Shown here one piece after another: positions 31,711 through 41,480 of a stretch of 64,000 bases of DNA. Origin of the DNA: Clostridiaceae bacterium. Lineage in GTDB: Bacteria > Bacillota > Clostridia > Lachnospirales > Lachnospiraceae. The stretch is from positions 17,854 to 81,853 of the forward strand of contig CAJTGE010000023.1 of assembly GCA_910575795.1 (NCBI GenBank), written 5' to 3'. Position 1 is the stretch's first letter, and every line of letters starts with the position of its first letter. Under the pieces are notes generated by a model. That model saw only the letters and a program-made list of their open reading frames with translations. It made no database searches and was not told the origin of the DNA. The translations under genes and the position numbers were made by a program.

Positions 31711-33852
31711 TCAGCGATCCACCTCCAGAAATTCCAGCGGGTATGTCTTAAGAATCTTGTCATTCGTCAGATCCCACACCTCAAGCTCCCCTGTCAGCAC
31801 TCCGGCCGCGCCCTCAATGTTATAATGGATCGGGATCGTGATATCCCCTGCCATCATACGCGGGGCCAGTATAACCGTGCTCTTGACCTGCCCGTTTACC
31901 ACCTGCTTCATCAGGATGGAAACCTTGATCTCCGTATCCCCGGAGCTCGGCCCGAACAGCTCGCGGAGCTGGAAATCGTCATTCACGGCCGCCATAAACT
32001 TCGTCTCCCGGCCCGTGCTGACCGTGTAGCCCACGGCCGTCCCCTGGGGGGTTTCCGTCTTAGGCGCGATATCCTGACGGATGATCAGGCCCTTCGCCAC
32101 CTCGGCGCTCCTCTCCTCCCGGCGCTCTCCGAGCTGCAGGCCGATGGTTTCCATGACGATCCGCGCGTTCTCCTCCGACATGCCCGTAATCTCCGGCATG
32201 GGGACAGACACAATCTCCGGGCCCGCGCTTACATAAAGCGTCACCTCTTCCCCGGGCGCCGCCTTCTGCGGCTCATAACGCAGCACCTTTCCTGTCTCCA
32301 CCGTATCGCTGTGCTCCTCCACGAGCGTCGCCCTGAACCTCTGCGCTTCCAGAATCGCCTTCGCGGCCTCCCCAGTCTGCTCCTCAAGGGAAAGGTCCGT
32401 GAGATCCACCTTATTTGTGCCCTCGCCGATCGTCACCGCCACCTCGCTCATCTTGGAGACAACGGTTCCGCTCTCAATGCTCTGCCCGATCACGCGGCCC
32501 TTTTCTTCATCCCCGGATTCCGCGTATTCATAGCGGATCTTAAGCGATTCTTCCTCAAGCCTCGTCTTCGCCTGCTCCTCCGTAAGGCCCATCACATCCG
32601 GCACGCGGCACTGGGTGGAGGCAATGCCCTCCTCCGTGGATGATTCCACGGTCTCCGTGGACGGGCGTTTCTCCCCCGACGGCTTGTGAAAAATCCCGCC
32701 CAGCCTGACAAAAATCACCACGACCACTGCCACAATCAGAATCGCAGCTACCACCCCGATGGCCGCAAGCAGCCTCTCCATGCCGGGACTTGCCTCATCG
32801 CGCCGTTCCTTTCTCCTGGGGGCCGGCTCCGGCTCTCCGATCCAGACCGTCTCCTCCTTAAGCCTTGGCTCCTCCCGGCGCGCCGCCGGGTTCAGCACCT
32901 TGATATCCCAGTCCGTATCCGGCGTCTCGCGCCGCTGTACGCTGCGGGCCAGCTCCCGGCCGTCCGCGCCGCGGACCACAGTGGGCGAGGATTCGTCGAT
33001 CTCCGGCTCCTTTTTCAGAAAATCGTCGTTGGGATCCACCAGCGCATGGCGCAGATCCGCGATCAGCTCATACGCGTCCTGATAACGCCGCTCCGGCCGT
33101 TTGGCCGTACATTTTAAGATAATTCGGTCCAGGCTCGGCGTCACCTCGCGGTTAAAGCGGCTGGGCGGAAAGACGGGATCCTCCAGATGAGCCAGGGCGA
33201 TCGTCACCGTGTTCTCCCCGTCAAAGGGCGGCTGGCCGGTGGCCATCTCATACATCGTAATCCCCAGGGAGTACAGATCGCTCCGGGCGTCGCTGTAGCC
33301 GCCTTTGGCCTGCTCCGGGGAAATGTAATGCACGGATCCCACGGCCGTGGCTCCGACAGTCTGGGAGGACACGGCCCGGGCGATCCCGAAATCAGCCACT
33401 TTTACCTTCCCGTCCCGGGAGATCAGCATATTTTGGGGCTTGATATCCCGGTGAACGATGTGCTGGTCATGGGCCGCGGCAATGCCCTGCGCGACCTGAA
33501 TGGCGATCCCGATGGTCTCCTTGACGCCCAGGCGGCCTTTTTTCAGAATGTAGCTCTTCAGCGTGATCCCCTCGATCAGCTCCATGACGATAAAGTGCAG
33601 ATCTTCCTCGTCCACCACGTCGAACACGCTGACAATATTCGGATGCGAAAGCCCCGCCGCGGCCTGGGCCTCCATCTTGAATTTACTGACAAAATTGGAA
33701 TCCTGGCAGAATTCCTCCTTTAACACCTTAATGGCCACCAGGCGGTTCAGCTTATGGCATTTTGCCTGATACACCTCAGACATGCCCCCCGTCCCGATCA
33801 GGGAGAGGATTTCATAGCGCTCCTGCAAATAAGTTCCAGGCTTCAGCATCAT
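31711..33852 (-). CDS. prkC: PASTA-domain Ser/Thr protein kinase PrkC
   Basis: 713 residues. Cytosolic Hanks-type kinase domain (about 12-270): GTGGMSEVYQA glycine loop, VAIKVLKEE, HRDIKPQNML catalytic loop, DFGIARAVS, and SPEQAKGG. A juxtamembrane linker is followed by one membrane helix (IGVVAAILIVAVVVVIFV, about 357-375). Three PASTA repeats follow (CRVPDVMGLT..., DLTDLSLEEQ..., VSVPMPEITGMS...), and a C-terminal beta-rich domain of about 85 residues. It senses cell-wall muropeptides and controls growth and sporulation-type processes. The ATG overlaps the prpC stop by 4 bp. Confidence 0.95.
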   Translation of the reverse strand: MMLKPGTYLQERYEILSLIGTGGMSEVYQAKCHKLNRLVAIKVLKEEFCQDSNFVSKFKMEAQAAAGLSHPNIVSVFDVVDEEDLHFIVMELIEGITLKSYILKKGRLGVKETIGIAIQVAQGIAAAHDQHIVHRDIKPQNMLISRDGKVKVADFGIARAVSSQTVGATAVGSVHYISPEQAKGGYSDARSDLYSLGITMYEMATGQPPFDGENTVTIALAHLEDPVFPPSRFNREVTPSLDRIILKCTAKRPERRYQDAYELIADLRHALVDPNDDFLKKEPEIDESSPTVVRGADGRELARSVQRRETPDTDWDIKVLNPAARREEPRLKEETVWIGEPEPAPRRKERRDEASPGMERLLAAIGVVAAILIVAVVVVIFVRLGGIFHKPSGEKRPSTETVESSTEEGIASTQCRVPDVMGLTEEQAKTRLEEESLKIRYEYAESGDEEKGRVIGQSIESGTVVSKMSEVAVTIGEGTNKVDLTDLSLEEQTGEAAKAILEAQRFRATLVEEHSDTVETGKVLRYEPQKAAPGEEVTLYVSAGPEIVSVPMPEITGMSEENARIVMETIGLQLGERREERSAEVAKGLIIRQDIAPKTETPQGTAVGYTVSTGRETKFMAAVNDDFQLRELFGPSSGDTEIKVSILMKQVVNGQVKSTVILAPRMMAGDITIPIHYNIEGAAGVLTGELEVWDLTNDKILKTYPLEFLEVDR

Positions 33853-34601
33853 CTTTCCCTCACCTCGCTTATCTGGGGATCCACAAGAATAACGGCAATA
33901 TTATCCCTTCCCCCGTTCTGGTTCGCCAGCGCGATCAATGCCTTGGCTTTCATCTGCAGTGTTTCAGGCATTAAAACGAGGCGGAAAATCGCGGAATTAT
34001 CCACCATATTCGTCAGACCGTCCGAACACAGGAGAAGGTACTCCCCCCCGGATAACGGCTCCTCGAAAAAATCGATGCGGATCTTCCGCCCGATCCCCAT
34101 TGCCCGCGTTATGATATTCTTCTGCTCTTTATAGGCCCTGCTGCCCCGCTCCATCTGTCCTCTGGACACCATCTCCTCCACAAAGGAGTGATCCCTTGTG
34201 ATCTGGCGTATGCCGGTTCCCCGGATCGTATAGAGGCGGCTGTCCCCCACATTCGCCACATAGAGCACGCCGCCCGCCACCGTGGCGGCCACCAGCGTGC
34301 TTCCCATCCCGGCCAGATCCGGCTTCGCACAGGCCAGCTCAAACAGCTCTGTGTTGACGTCCTCAATCGCCTGGCGGAGGACAGGCACCGGCTGCTCCGC
34401 CGCCAGGCTGCTGCTCTCGATGTGCTTCACAAGATGGCCGACCAGGTAGCGCGATGCAAAATCGCCGGCCTGATGGCCGCCCATGCCGTCCGCCACGATA
34501 AACAGGTTCGCAAGGGGTCCCACCGGCTCCGTACTCGCATACAGGAAATCCTGATTGACCGGGCGCACGCGTCCCGTGTCCGTTACTGCGCATGCCTTCA
34601 T
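33849..34601 (-). CDS. prpC: PP2C-type protein phosphatase PrpC
   Basis: 250 residues from the ATG of MKACAVTDTGRVRPVNQD, which overlaps the rlmN stop as ATGA. PPM motifs: RPVNQDFLYA, FIVADGMGGHQAGDFAS (metal Asp-Gly-Met-Gly-Gly), NVGDSRLYTIRG, ITRDHSFVEEMV, LLLCSDGLTNMV and GGRDNIAVILV. It removes phosphates placed by the PrkC kinase encoded next. Confidence 0.95.
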   Translation of the reverse strand: MKACAVTDTGRVRPVNQDFLYASTEPVGPLANLFIVADGMGGHQAGDFASRYLVGHLVKHIESSSLAAEQPVPVLRQAIEDVNTELFELACAKPDLAGMGSTLVAATVAGGVLYVANVGDSRLYTIRGTGIRQITRDHSFVEEMVSRGQMERGSRAYKEQKNIITRAMGIGRKIRIDFFEEPLSGGEYLLLCSDGLTNMVDNSAIFRLVLMPETLQMKAKALIALANQNGGRDNIAVILVDPQISEVRER

Positions 34602-35677
34602 TCGCTGCGCCCTCCTTCCCCACCGCCCTCGTCCGGCGTTTTCACGGAGTCGATATAGCGTCTCCTTAGCTGGCCGCACGCGCCGTCGATATCGCGCCCC
34701 AGCTCCCGGCGGATCGTCGCGTTCACGCCGCTTTTTTCAAGGCAGCCCTGAAACGCCTCCACAGACCGGCGGTCTGACTGAACATAGTCCCGTTCCCTTA
34801 CCGGATTGACCGGGATCAAGTTGACGTGGCCGCGCTGTCCCTTTAAGAGAGCGGCCAGGGCCCTGGCGTCGGAAAGGCGGTCGTTTACACCCTTTACCAG
34901 GCTGTATTCAAACGTCACGCGGCGTCCCGTCTTTTCAAAATAGAAGCGGCATGCCTCAAGGACATCCGAAAGGGCGTAGGTCTTCGCGATGGGCATAAGC
35001 GTTTTCCGCGTCGCGTCATCCGGCGCGTGCAGGGACAGCGCCAGCGTGACCGAAAGCTTTTCTTCGGCCAGACGCCGGATCGCAGGCGCGACGCCGCATG
35101 TGGAAACCGTGATATTCCTCTGGCCAAGGCGGAGACCGCCCTCTCCGCTTATGATCCGTATAAAACGGAGAAGGCTGTCATAGTTGTCAAGCGGTTCCCC
35201 GGAGCCCATCACCACTACATGGGAAACGCGCTCCCCGGTCATGGCCTGGATCCGGTAAACCTGGTCAAGCATCTCGGAGGCGCGCAGGTTCCGCTCCAGT
35301 CCGTCCAGCGTCGAGGCGCAGAACGTACACCCCATCCGGCACCCGACCTGGGAGGAAACGCACACGGAATTGCCGTACGAATACCGCATCAGCACGCTCT
35401 CAATCACATGGCCGTCCTCCAGGGCGAAGAGGTATTTCCTCGTCCCGTCAAACTTTGAAACCTTCTCGCAGACAGGCTTTAAGGATACATAAAGGAACTG
35501 CTCAAAAAGCTTCCTTCTGAGCTCTTTTGAAAGGCTCGTCATCTCGTCAAACGAGCCGGCCAGCTTTTCATGCATCCACTGGTATAGCTGCCTGGCGCGG
35601 AACGGCTTTTCCCCCAGCTCCCGCATAGCCGTCTCCAGCTCCGTCAGCGTAAATGATTTAATATCCCTTCGTTCCAT
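34598..35677 (-). CDS. rlmN: Dual-specificity 23S rRNA/tRNA m2A methyltransferase RlmN
   Basis: 359 residues. Radical SAM enzyme with the cluster motif CRMGCTFCAS (C-x3-C-x2-C), SSQVG before it, and MGSGEPLDNYDSLLRFIRI and SLHAPDDATRKTLMPI typical of RlmN. It methylates A2503 of 23S rRNA and A37 of some tRNAs. Usual length, in the conserved rsmB-rlmN-prpC order. Confidence 0.95.
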   Translation of the reverse strand: MERRDIKSFTLTELETAMRELGEKPFRARQLYQWMHEKLAGSFDEMTSLSKELRRKLFEQFLYVSLKPVCEKVSKFDGTRKYLFALEDGHVIESVLMRYSYGNSVCVSSQVGCRMGCTFCASTLDGLERNLRASEMLDQVYRIQAMTGERVSHVVVMGSGEPLDNYDSLLRFIRIISGEGGLRLGQRNITVSTCGVAPAIRRLAEEKLSVTLALSLHAPDDATRKTLMPIAKTYALSDVLEACRFYFEKTGRRVTFEYSLVKGVNDRLSDARALAALLKGQRGHVNLIPVNPVRERDYVQSDRRSVEAFQGCLEKSGVNATIRRELGRDIDGACGQLRRRYIDSVKTPDEGGGEGGRSE

Positions 35678-35714
35678 ACCCCTTTTTACTCCTGTGTATG
35701 TTCGTACTGCCCGT

Positions 35715-37052
35715 TCAGACAGCCAGAGCGGCCCTGCGTCTCATCACCGCAATAAAAAAACCGTCGCACGGATGCGTCCCGGGGAGAAGCTGCACATAGC
35801 CCTCCCGCAGGCTTTCCTGCGTAAAGTCCTCCCCGAGCCTTTCGCGGATGTCCGCCGGCTCAAAGGGATGATTCTCCAGAAACCAGCTCCGGTTCTCCTG
35901 ATTTTCCCTCCTGCTGATGGTGCAGGTGCTGTAGACAAGCGTCCCGCCCGGCTTTACATAGCGCCAGGCCACGTCCAGAATCTCCCGCTGCAGCGCCGCC
36001 AGCTCCCGGATCCGCTCCGGCGAGGCGTGATACTTGATATCCGGCTTGCGGCCGATGATCCCAAGCCCGGAGCAGGGCAGATCCGCGAGCACCACATCGG
36101 CGCGGCCCTCCCACTCCGGGTCAAAACACAGGGCGTCCCACTCCCCGGCCTGTATATTGGCAAAACCGCTGCGCCGGATCGTATCCTCAATCAGGCTCAC
36201 CTTGCCCTCCGTTAGATCCCGGCACACCACCAGCCCGCTTCCCTTAAGATGATCCGCCGCGCAGACGCTCTTTCCGCCCGGCGCGCCGCAGACATCAAGC
36301 ACCGTGTCGCCCTCCTTAAAGCCTGCCGCCTCCCCGGCCAGGGCGGAGCTCAAATCCTGAATCTGGATCCATCCCTTCTGAAACGCCTCCAGCGCCTCCG
36401 GATAGTCCACTCCGGACAGGGAAAAGACGCCTGCGCCCATATCGCGCGCCGTCACGCCCTGGCCCGCAAGGGAAGTAAGAACCGCCTGCGCAGAAGCCCG
36501 GCTGCGGTTGCAGCGGACCATCAGCGGACGTCCCTCAAGGAAGCTCTCACACAGCCTCACAGCCTCACAGCCTCCGAGCTCCTCCTCCCACATCGCAAAG
36601 ATCCAGGCAGGCATGGAATACTTATAGCACGGCTCTTCAAAGGAAAGCTTCTCCTTATCCCTGGAAACCGCGCGCAGAACGCCGTTCACAAAGCCGGAAA
36701 GCCCGCGAAAGCCCCTGCGGCCCGCGAGCTTTACCGCCTCGTTGCACACGGCAAAATCCGGGACCCGGTCCAGATAAAGGATCTGGTACGCCGACATCCG
36801 CAGGATCGTGCGGATCGCTGGCTTCATCTTTTCGGTCTTTACTTTCGAGTACAGATTTAATATATGGTCAATGGTCAGCCGGTATTCCACGGTTCCGTGA
36901 ACCATGCGCTTGATCAGCGAGCGATCCGGTTTTTCGAGATATTGGTATTTGTCCAGGGCCTTTGCGAGGATCACATGGCAGTGCCGGTTTTCCTCCAGAA
37001 TCTCCGTCAGGGCCTCAAAAACGATCTCCCGCACAAGCGGCCCCTTAGTCAT
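35715..37052 (-). CDS. rsmB: 16S rRNA m5C967 methyltransferase RsmB
   Basis: 445 residues. N-terminal NusB-like RNA-binding domain (about 1-140) followed by a SAM methyltransferase domain: VLDVCGAPGGKSVCAADHL (SAM loop), DLPCSGLGIIGRKPDI and STCTISRRENQE with the two catalytic Cys. The start overlaps the zinc-peptidase stop by 8 bp. Confidence 0.94.
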   Translation of the reverse strand: MTKGPLVREIVFEALTEILEENRHCHVILAKALDKYQYLEKPDRSLIKRMVHGTVEYRLTIDHILNLYSKVKTEKMKPAIRTILRMSAYQILYLDRVPDFAVCNEAVKLAGRRGFRGLSGFVNGVLRAVSRDKEKLSFEEPCYKYSMPAWIFAMWEEELGGCEAVRLCESFLEGRPLMVRCNRSRASAQAVLTSLAGQGVTARDMGAGVFSLSGVDYPEALEAFQKGWIQIQDLSSALAGEAAGFKEGDTVLDVCGAPGGKSVCAADHLKGSGLVVCRDLTEGKVSLIEDTIRRSGFANIQAGEWDALCFDPEWEGRADVVLADLPCSGLGIIGRKPDIKYHASPERIRELAALQREILDVAWRYVKPGGTLVYSTCTISRRENQENRSWFLENHPFEPADIRERLGEDFTQESLREGYVQLLPGTHPCDGFFIAVMRRRAALAV

Positions 37053-37752
37053 CTCTTCTTCCTCCGAACAGGATCACCAGGCGCAAAAGCTGTAAGATCG
37101 ACCCGGCCGCCGCCGCCACATACGTGAGGGCCGCCGCGCCCAGCACCTGCTTCGTATAACCCACCTCCTGGCCCTTTAAGATCCCCATGGAATCCAGCAG
37201 GCGCACCGCGCGCGCGGAAGCGTTAAACTCCACGGGAAGCGTCACGAGCTGAAAGAGCACGGACAGGGAAAATAAGAGAATTCCAATCATCACCAGCGGC
37301 GAGCCGAGGCCCCCGATGAGGACGCCGAAAATAATCACCGGCCAGGAAATCGTCGCCCCGATATTGACAGCCGGCACAATCGCAGCCCTGAGCCGCAGCG
37401 GGACATATTCCGTGTTGTCCTGAATCGCATGGCCGCACTCATGGGCAGCCACGCCGATCGCCGCCACCGATGTGGAGCCGTACACCGCGTCCGACAAGTT
37501 CACGGTCTTTGTCCTCGGATCATAGTGATCCGTCAGCTTTCCGGCCACATGGCGGACCTGCACATCGTAAATTCCCTGGGAATTTAAAAGGCGCTTCGCC
37601 GCCTCGGCCCCTGTAAGGCCCGTCATGCTGCGCACCTGCGAAAACTTCGCGTAGGTGCTGTTCACCTTCGCGGAAGCCGCCATAGAAAGAACCACGCCGA
37701 TCAAAACAAGAAAAATCGTGGGATCAAACATTCTGTATCCGTAACCGTACAT
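37045..37752 (-). CDS. YugP-like membrane zinc metallopeptidase
   Basis: 235 residues from the ATG of MYGYGYRMFDPTIF, with AAGGAG 8 bases upstream. N-terminal membrane helix (IFLVLIGVVLSMAASAKV), then AAHECGHAIQ, an HExxH zinc site, and at least two further hydrophobic segments (ISWPVIIFGVLIGGLG, VMIGILLFSLSVLFQLVTL). LPVEFNASARA is a conserved block of the family. The substrate is unknown. Its place between fmt and rsmB is common in clostridia. Confidence 0.88.
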   Translation of the reverse strand: MYGYGYRMFDPTIFLVLIGVVLSMAASAKVNSTYAKFSQVRSMTGLTGAEAAKRLLNSQGIYDVQVRHVAGKLTDHYDPRTKTVNLSDAVYGSTSVAAIGVAAHECGHAIQDNTEYVPLRLRAAIVPAVNIGATISWPVIIFGVLIGGLGSPLVMIGILLFSLSVLFQLVTLPVEFNASARAVRLLDSMGILKGQEVGYTKQVLGAAALTYVAAAAGSILQLLRLVILFGGRRDD

Positions 37753-37775
37753 AAAATCTCCTTTCGCCAAAAACG

Positions 37776-38714
37776 TTACTCTAACGTTTCCCCCGCCTTC
37801 ACGGGATACCCTCTGAGAAATGCATCGGTGGGCATGCGTTTTTTGCCCTCAAGCTGCAGCTCATAGACTGCGAGAAGCCCGTTCCCGGTCTGGACCAGAA
37901 AACGATCCTCTTCCACGGACACGATCTCCCCGGGCCGCCCTTTCCTCTCCTCCTTCTGGATCACTACGTCAGCGTCCCAGAATTTTAACGTTTTCCCCTT
38001 ATAAGACGCGTAGGCGCTGGGCCATGGGTTCAGGCCGCGGATCAGGCGCTCGATCTCCTCCGCCCCCCGGCTCCAGTCCACCCTGCCCATCGCCTTATCA
38101 AGCATCTTGGCATAGGAGCTCTTCTCCTGCGCCTGCTTTGTATGGGTAATGCTCCCGTCCTCCACCTTCTGAAGCGTGGACAGGATAAGCTCTCCCCCGG
38201 CCGCGCTCAGCTTCTCAAAAAGGCTGCCGCCTGTCTCCTTTACGCGCAGCTCCACTTCCATGGTTTCCATGATATCGCCGGTATCCAGCCCGGCGTCCAT
38301 CTGCATGGTCGTAACGCCGCTGACCTCCTCGCCGTTTATCACCGCCCACTGGATCGGCGCGGCGCCGCGGTACTTCGGGAGCAGCGAGGCGTGGATGTTG
38401 ATGCAGCCATAGCGGGGGAGCGTGAGGACCGTCTCCGGCAGGATCTGGCCAAAAGCCGCTACCACAATGGCGTCCGGTGAAATCGCCTCAAGGCTCTTTA
38501 AAAATGCCTCGTCCTTTTTGATCCGCTCCGGCTGCAGGACAGGTATGCCATGCTTAAGCGCCGTTTCCTTGACCGGGGACATGACGAGCGACTTTCCCCG
38601 GCCCCTGGGACGGTCCGGCTGGGTCACAACCGCCGCCACCTCATGCCCTCCCCCAAGAAGTGCCTTAAGCGCCGGCACGGCGAAATCCGGGGTTCCCATA
38701 AAAACAAGCTTCAT
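37776..38714 (-). CDS. fmt: Methionyl-tRNA formyltransferase
   Basis: 312 residues from the ATG of MKLVFMGTPDFAV, behind GAGGAGGATTAGAGG. The formyltransferase fold has INIHASLLPKYRGAAPIQWAVI and MDAGLDTGDI, and the C-terminal tRNA-binding domain begins near residue 205. It formylates Met-tRNAi. Encoded 5 bp downstream of def. A sugar-type relative of this enzyme is encoded at 12650-13648. Confidence 0.96.
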   Translation of the reverse strand: MKLVFMGTPDFAVPALKALLGGGHEVAAVVTQPDRPRGRGKSLVMSPVKETALKHGIPVLQPERIKKDEAFLKSLEAISPDAIVVAAFGQILPETVLTLPRYGCINIHASLLPKYRGAAPIQWAVINGEEVSGVTTMQMDAGLDTGDIMETMEVELRVKETGGSLFEKLSAAGGELILSTLQKVEDGSITHTKQAQEKSSYAKMLDKAMGRVDWSRGAEEIERLIRGLNPWPSAYASYKGKTLKFWDADVVIQKEERKGRPGEIVSVEEDRFLVQTGNGLLAVYELQLEGKKRMPTDAFLRGYPVKAGETLE

Positions 38715-38719
38715 TTCCT

Positions 38720-39193
38720 CTAATCCTCCTCTGTCTGCACGTCCTCCAGCGGTCCCTCCGCGAATTCCACATACAGATGTCCTTTTAAATGGTCGCATTC
38801 ATGGCAGATCGCGCGGGCTAAGTATTCCGTGGCGTCCAGCGTAAACTCCTTCATGTTCTCGTCAAAGGCCCTTACCTTTACATTCGCAGGGCGCGTCACG
38901 GTTCCGCTCTTTCCCGGCACGCTAAGGCACGCCTCGGAGCCGCTCTGGCTGCCGCTGACCTCCAGGATCTCGGGATTGATCAGCACATACTGCTTCCCGT
39001 CCTCCACATCGATCACAATAATCTGGCGCAGAATCCCCACCTGGGGAGCCGCCAGCCCCACGCCGTTCGCCTCGTACATGGTTTCAAACATATCCTCTAT
39101 CAATTCCGCCGTGCGCGGAGTCATCTCCTTCACCGGCTTGCACTCTTTTGTCAGGATTTCATCTCCAATAGTTCTGATTGATCGGATTGCCAT
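38720..39193 (-). CDS. def: Peptide deformylase
   Basis: 157 residues. Motif 1 GVGLAAPQVG, motif 2 EACLSVPG (metal Cys) and motif 3 ICHECDHLKG (HExxH-type metal site) are all present. Removes the N-formyl group from nascent proteins. Lies between priA and fmt. Confidence 0.96.
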   Translation of the reverse strand: MAIRSIRTIGDEILTKECKPVKEMTPRTAELIEDMFETMYEANGVGLAAPQVGILRQIIVIDVEDGKQYVLINPEILEVSGSQSGSEACLSVPGKSGTVTRPANVKVRAFDENMKEFTLDATEYLARAICHECDHLKGHLYVEFAEGPLEDVQTEED

Positions 39194-39229
39194 CTCATCT
39201 TCCCTCTCTTTTAAGAAATAGTATAACGG

Positions 39230-41479
39230 TCACGAAATATCGTATTGGACCGCCACCGTCCGGAAGACCTCGTTTCCGGAGGCCAGGGTTTCCAAAATTC
39301 CCCTGATTCTATCAAGTATATCACATTTTCCACTCTTTATATATAAAATTTTTCTATATATATCATTAACTTTATAAACCGAGGCATGAACCGGGCCGAT
39401 AAACTGCGCGTTCTCCCGCTGCGGCCCGTCTTTTTCAAACTCCCGCAAAAGCACATCCCTGGCCAGATCCGCGGCCGCCCCCAGAGCTCCCGGAGAGGCG
39501 CTGGAAAAAAGGACGGCCTGCATCCGGCACAGCGGCGGGTAATTCATGGCCCGGCGGTAAGCGAGCTCCTGGCTAAAAAACGCCTCGTAATCCTGAGAGG
39601 CCGCGCAGCGGATCGCGTAGTGATCCGGCTGATAGGTCTGGAACACCACCGCCCCGGCCGTCTCGCCCCGGCCGGCCCGGCCGGCGGCCTGCGTCAGGAG
39701 CTGGAAGGTGCGCTCGCTGCAGCGGTAATCCGGCGTATTCAGCGACAGATCCGCGGCCATGACGCCCACCAGTGTCACGCGGCCGAAATCATGCCCTTTC
39801 ACGATCATCTGCGTCCCGATTAGGATATCCGCCTCATGGGCCGAAAACGCCGCGAGGATCGCCTCATGTCCTCCCTTTCTGGCCGTGGTGTCCGCGTCCA
39901 TGCGCAGGATCCGGCTGCCCGGGAATTCCTTTTTCGCAAGCTCCTCCAGCTTCTGCGTCCCCGCCCCGAAGCCGGCCAGGTACGGCGAGCCGCAGGACGG
40001 GCATTTTTCCATCAGGGGGACGCTGTACCCGCAGTAATGGCACGCCAGGCGGCTTTTTCCGTGCAGAGTCAGCGAAACGTCGCAGTGCGGGCAGCGCACC
40101 GGCTCCCCGCAGGATCGGCAGGAAACGAAATTGGAATACCCGCGGCGGTTGATAAAGAGCATGATCTGCTCCTGCTTTGCCAGGCGGTCCTCGATAAGCT
40201 CCCGCAGGCGGCGGCTGAACATGCTCTTGTTCCCCTCCCGCAGCTCCGCGCGCAGATCCACGATCTCCACCGCTGGAAGACGCCTGCCTGACACCGCCCG
40301 CCGCGTTAGGACGAGCAGCCGGCTCTCCCCCAAAAGGGCCTCCTGGTACGCCTCCATGGACGGCGTGGCCGATCCGAGGATCAGGGAGGCCCCGCTGTCC
40401 ATGGCCCGCCTTTTGGCCGCCTCGCGGGCGTGGTAGCGGGGCGTCGTCTCGCTTTTATAGGCCCCCTCGTGCTCCTCGTCCATGATGATAAGGCCCAGTC
40501 GCTCAAAGGGCGCAAACAGAGCCGAGCGCGGCCCGATCATGACCGAAACCCGGCCCTCCTCAGCCCGCTTCCACTGGTCAAAGCGCTCCCCGTCCGAAAG
40601 CCTTGAATTTAAGATCGCGATCCGGTCGCCAAAACGGCGGTAAAAGCGCATCACGGTCTGGTACGTGAGGGAGATCTCCGGAATGAGCACAATCACCTGC
40701 TTTCCCTGCGCCAGCACGTGCTCCATGCACTCCATATACACCTCGGTCTTCCCGCTGCCCGTGATCCCGTGCAGCAGGTAGACGCCGCGCGCCCCCGCGT
40801 CATAGTCCGCTGTAAAACGGCCCGCCGCGCGCGCCTGCTCCTCATTTAATACCGCCTTTTGCCCCCAAGCCCCCGCGCCCCGGACCGGGCTCCTGTCCTC
40901 CTCCTCGGACTGCACCGCGAGCGCCCCCTGTTCCACAAGGGGGCGGATCGTGGAAGCCGTAATCTTAAGCCTTTTGGCCGCGGCCTCCATCGACAGCTCC
41001 GGCGTCCCCAAAAAGGCTGATAAAAGGCGCTTCCGGGCCTTATAGCCTTTTTTCCCCGCCTCCCCGATCGCCGCGCGCAGGGCGGGGCCGTCGAGAAGGC
41101 AGACAAGCGTCCGCTTTTCCTTTGCCTTTATGGCCTGCTTCACAGGCAGCACGGTCTTTAACGCCTGGTTCATGGTGCAGCCGTACGTCCGTTTCATCCA
41201 CCATGCAAGCTTTATCAACTGGGATCGGACCGGCGTGCTGCCGGGCGCAAGCCCGCTTATCTCCTTGATCCGCCCCACATCGTATTCCGGCGTGCTGCCA
41301 ATCCCCACCACATACCCTGTCCGCATGCCGTTTCCTTTTCCAAAGGGGATCCGCACACGGACGCCGATCTCTATCTGCCCTTTAAGCGCCCCGGGGATCC
41401 GGTACTGGAACGGCTTATCCACCTTTTCATGGGAAATGTCAATGATGATGTCCGCAAATTCGTACGTTCCGGTATCCAT
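39230..41479 (-). CDS. priA: Primosomal replication-restart helicase PriA
   Basis: 749 residues. N-terminal DNA-binding domain (DIIIDISHEKVDKPFQYRIP), winged-helix region, helicase Walker A GITGSGKTEVYME, Walker B IMDEEHEGAYK, then the zinc-binding insert with four Cys pairs (CRSCGEPVRCPHC, CHYCGYSVP, CPSCGS), and the helicase C-terminal lobe with ILIGTQMIVKGHDF and QAAGRAGRG. Full length. Confidence 0.96.
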   Translation of the reverse strand: MDTGTYEFADIIIDISHEKVDKPFQYRIPGALKGQIEIGVRVRIPFGKGNGMRTGYVVGIGSTPEYDVGRIKEISGLAPGSTPVRSQLIKLAWWMKRTYGCTMNQALKTVLPVKQAIKAKEKRTLVCLLDGPALRAAIGEAGKKGYKARKRLLSAFLGTPELSMEAAAKRLKITASTIRPLVEQGALAVQSEEEDRSPVRGAGAWGQKAVLNEEQARAAGRFTADYDAGARGVYLLHGITGSGKTEVYMECMEHVLAQGKQVIVLIPEISLTYQTVMRFYRRFGDRIAILNSRLSDGERFDQWKRAEEGRVSVMIGPRSALFAPFERLGLIIMDEEHEGAYKSETTPRYHAREAAKRRAMDSGASLILGSATPSMEAYQEALLGESRLLVLTRRAVSGRRLPAVEIVDLRAELREGNKSMFSRRLRELIEDRLAKQEQIMLFINRRGYSNFVSCRSCGEPVRCPHCDVSLTLHGKSRLACHYCGYSVPLMEKCPSCGSPYLAGFGAGTQKLEELAKKEFPGSRILRMDADTTARKGGHEAILAAFSAHEADILIGTQMIVKGHDFGRVTLVGVMAADLSLNTPDYRCSERTFQLLTQAAGRAGRGETAGAVVFQTYQPDHYAIRCAASQDYEAFFSQELAYRRAMNYPPLCRMQAVLFSSASPGALGAAADLARDVLLREFEKDGPQRENAQFIGPVHASVYKVNDIYRKILYIKSGKCDILDRIRGILETLASGNEVFRTVAVQYDIS

Positions 41480-41480
41480 C

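Noticed and set aside
31657-32643. 328-residue plus-strand reading frame opposite prkC
   Set aside because: Arg/His/Leu-rich composition is typical of an antisense shadow in GC-rich DNA. The opposite strand has clear PASTA domains.
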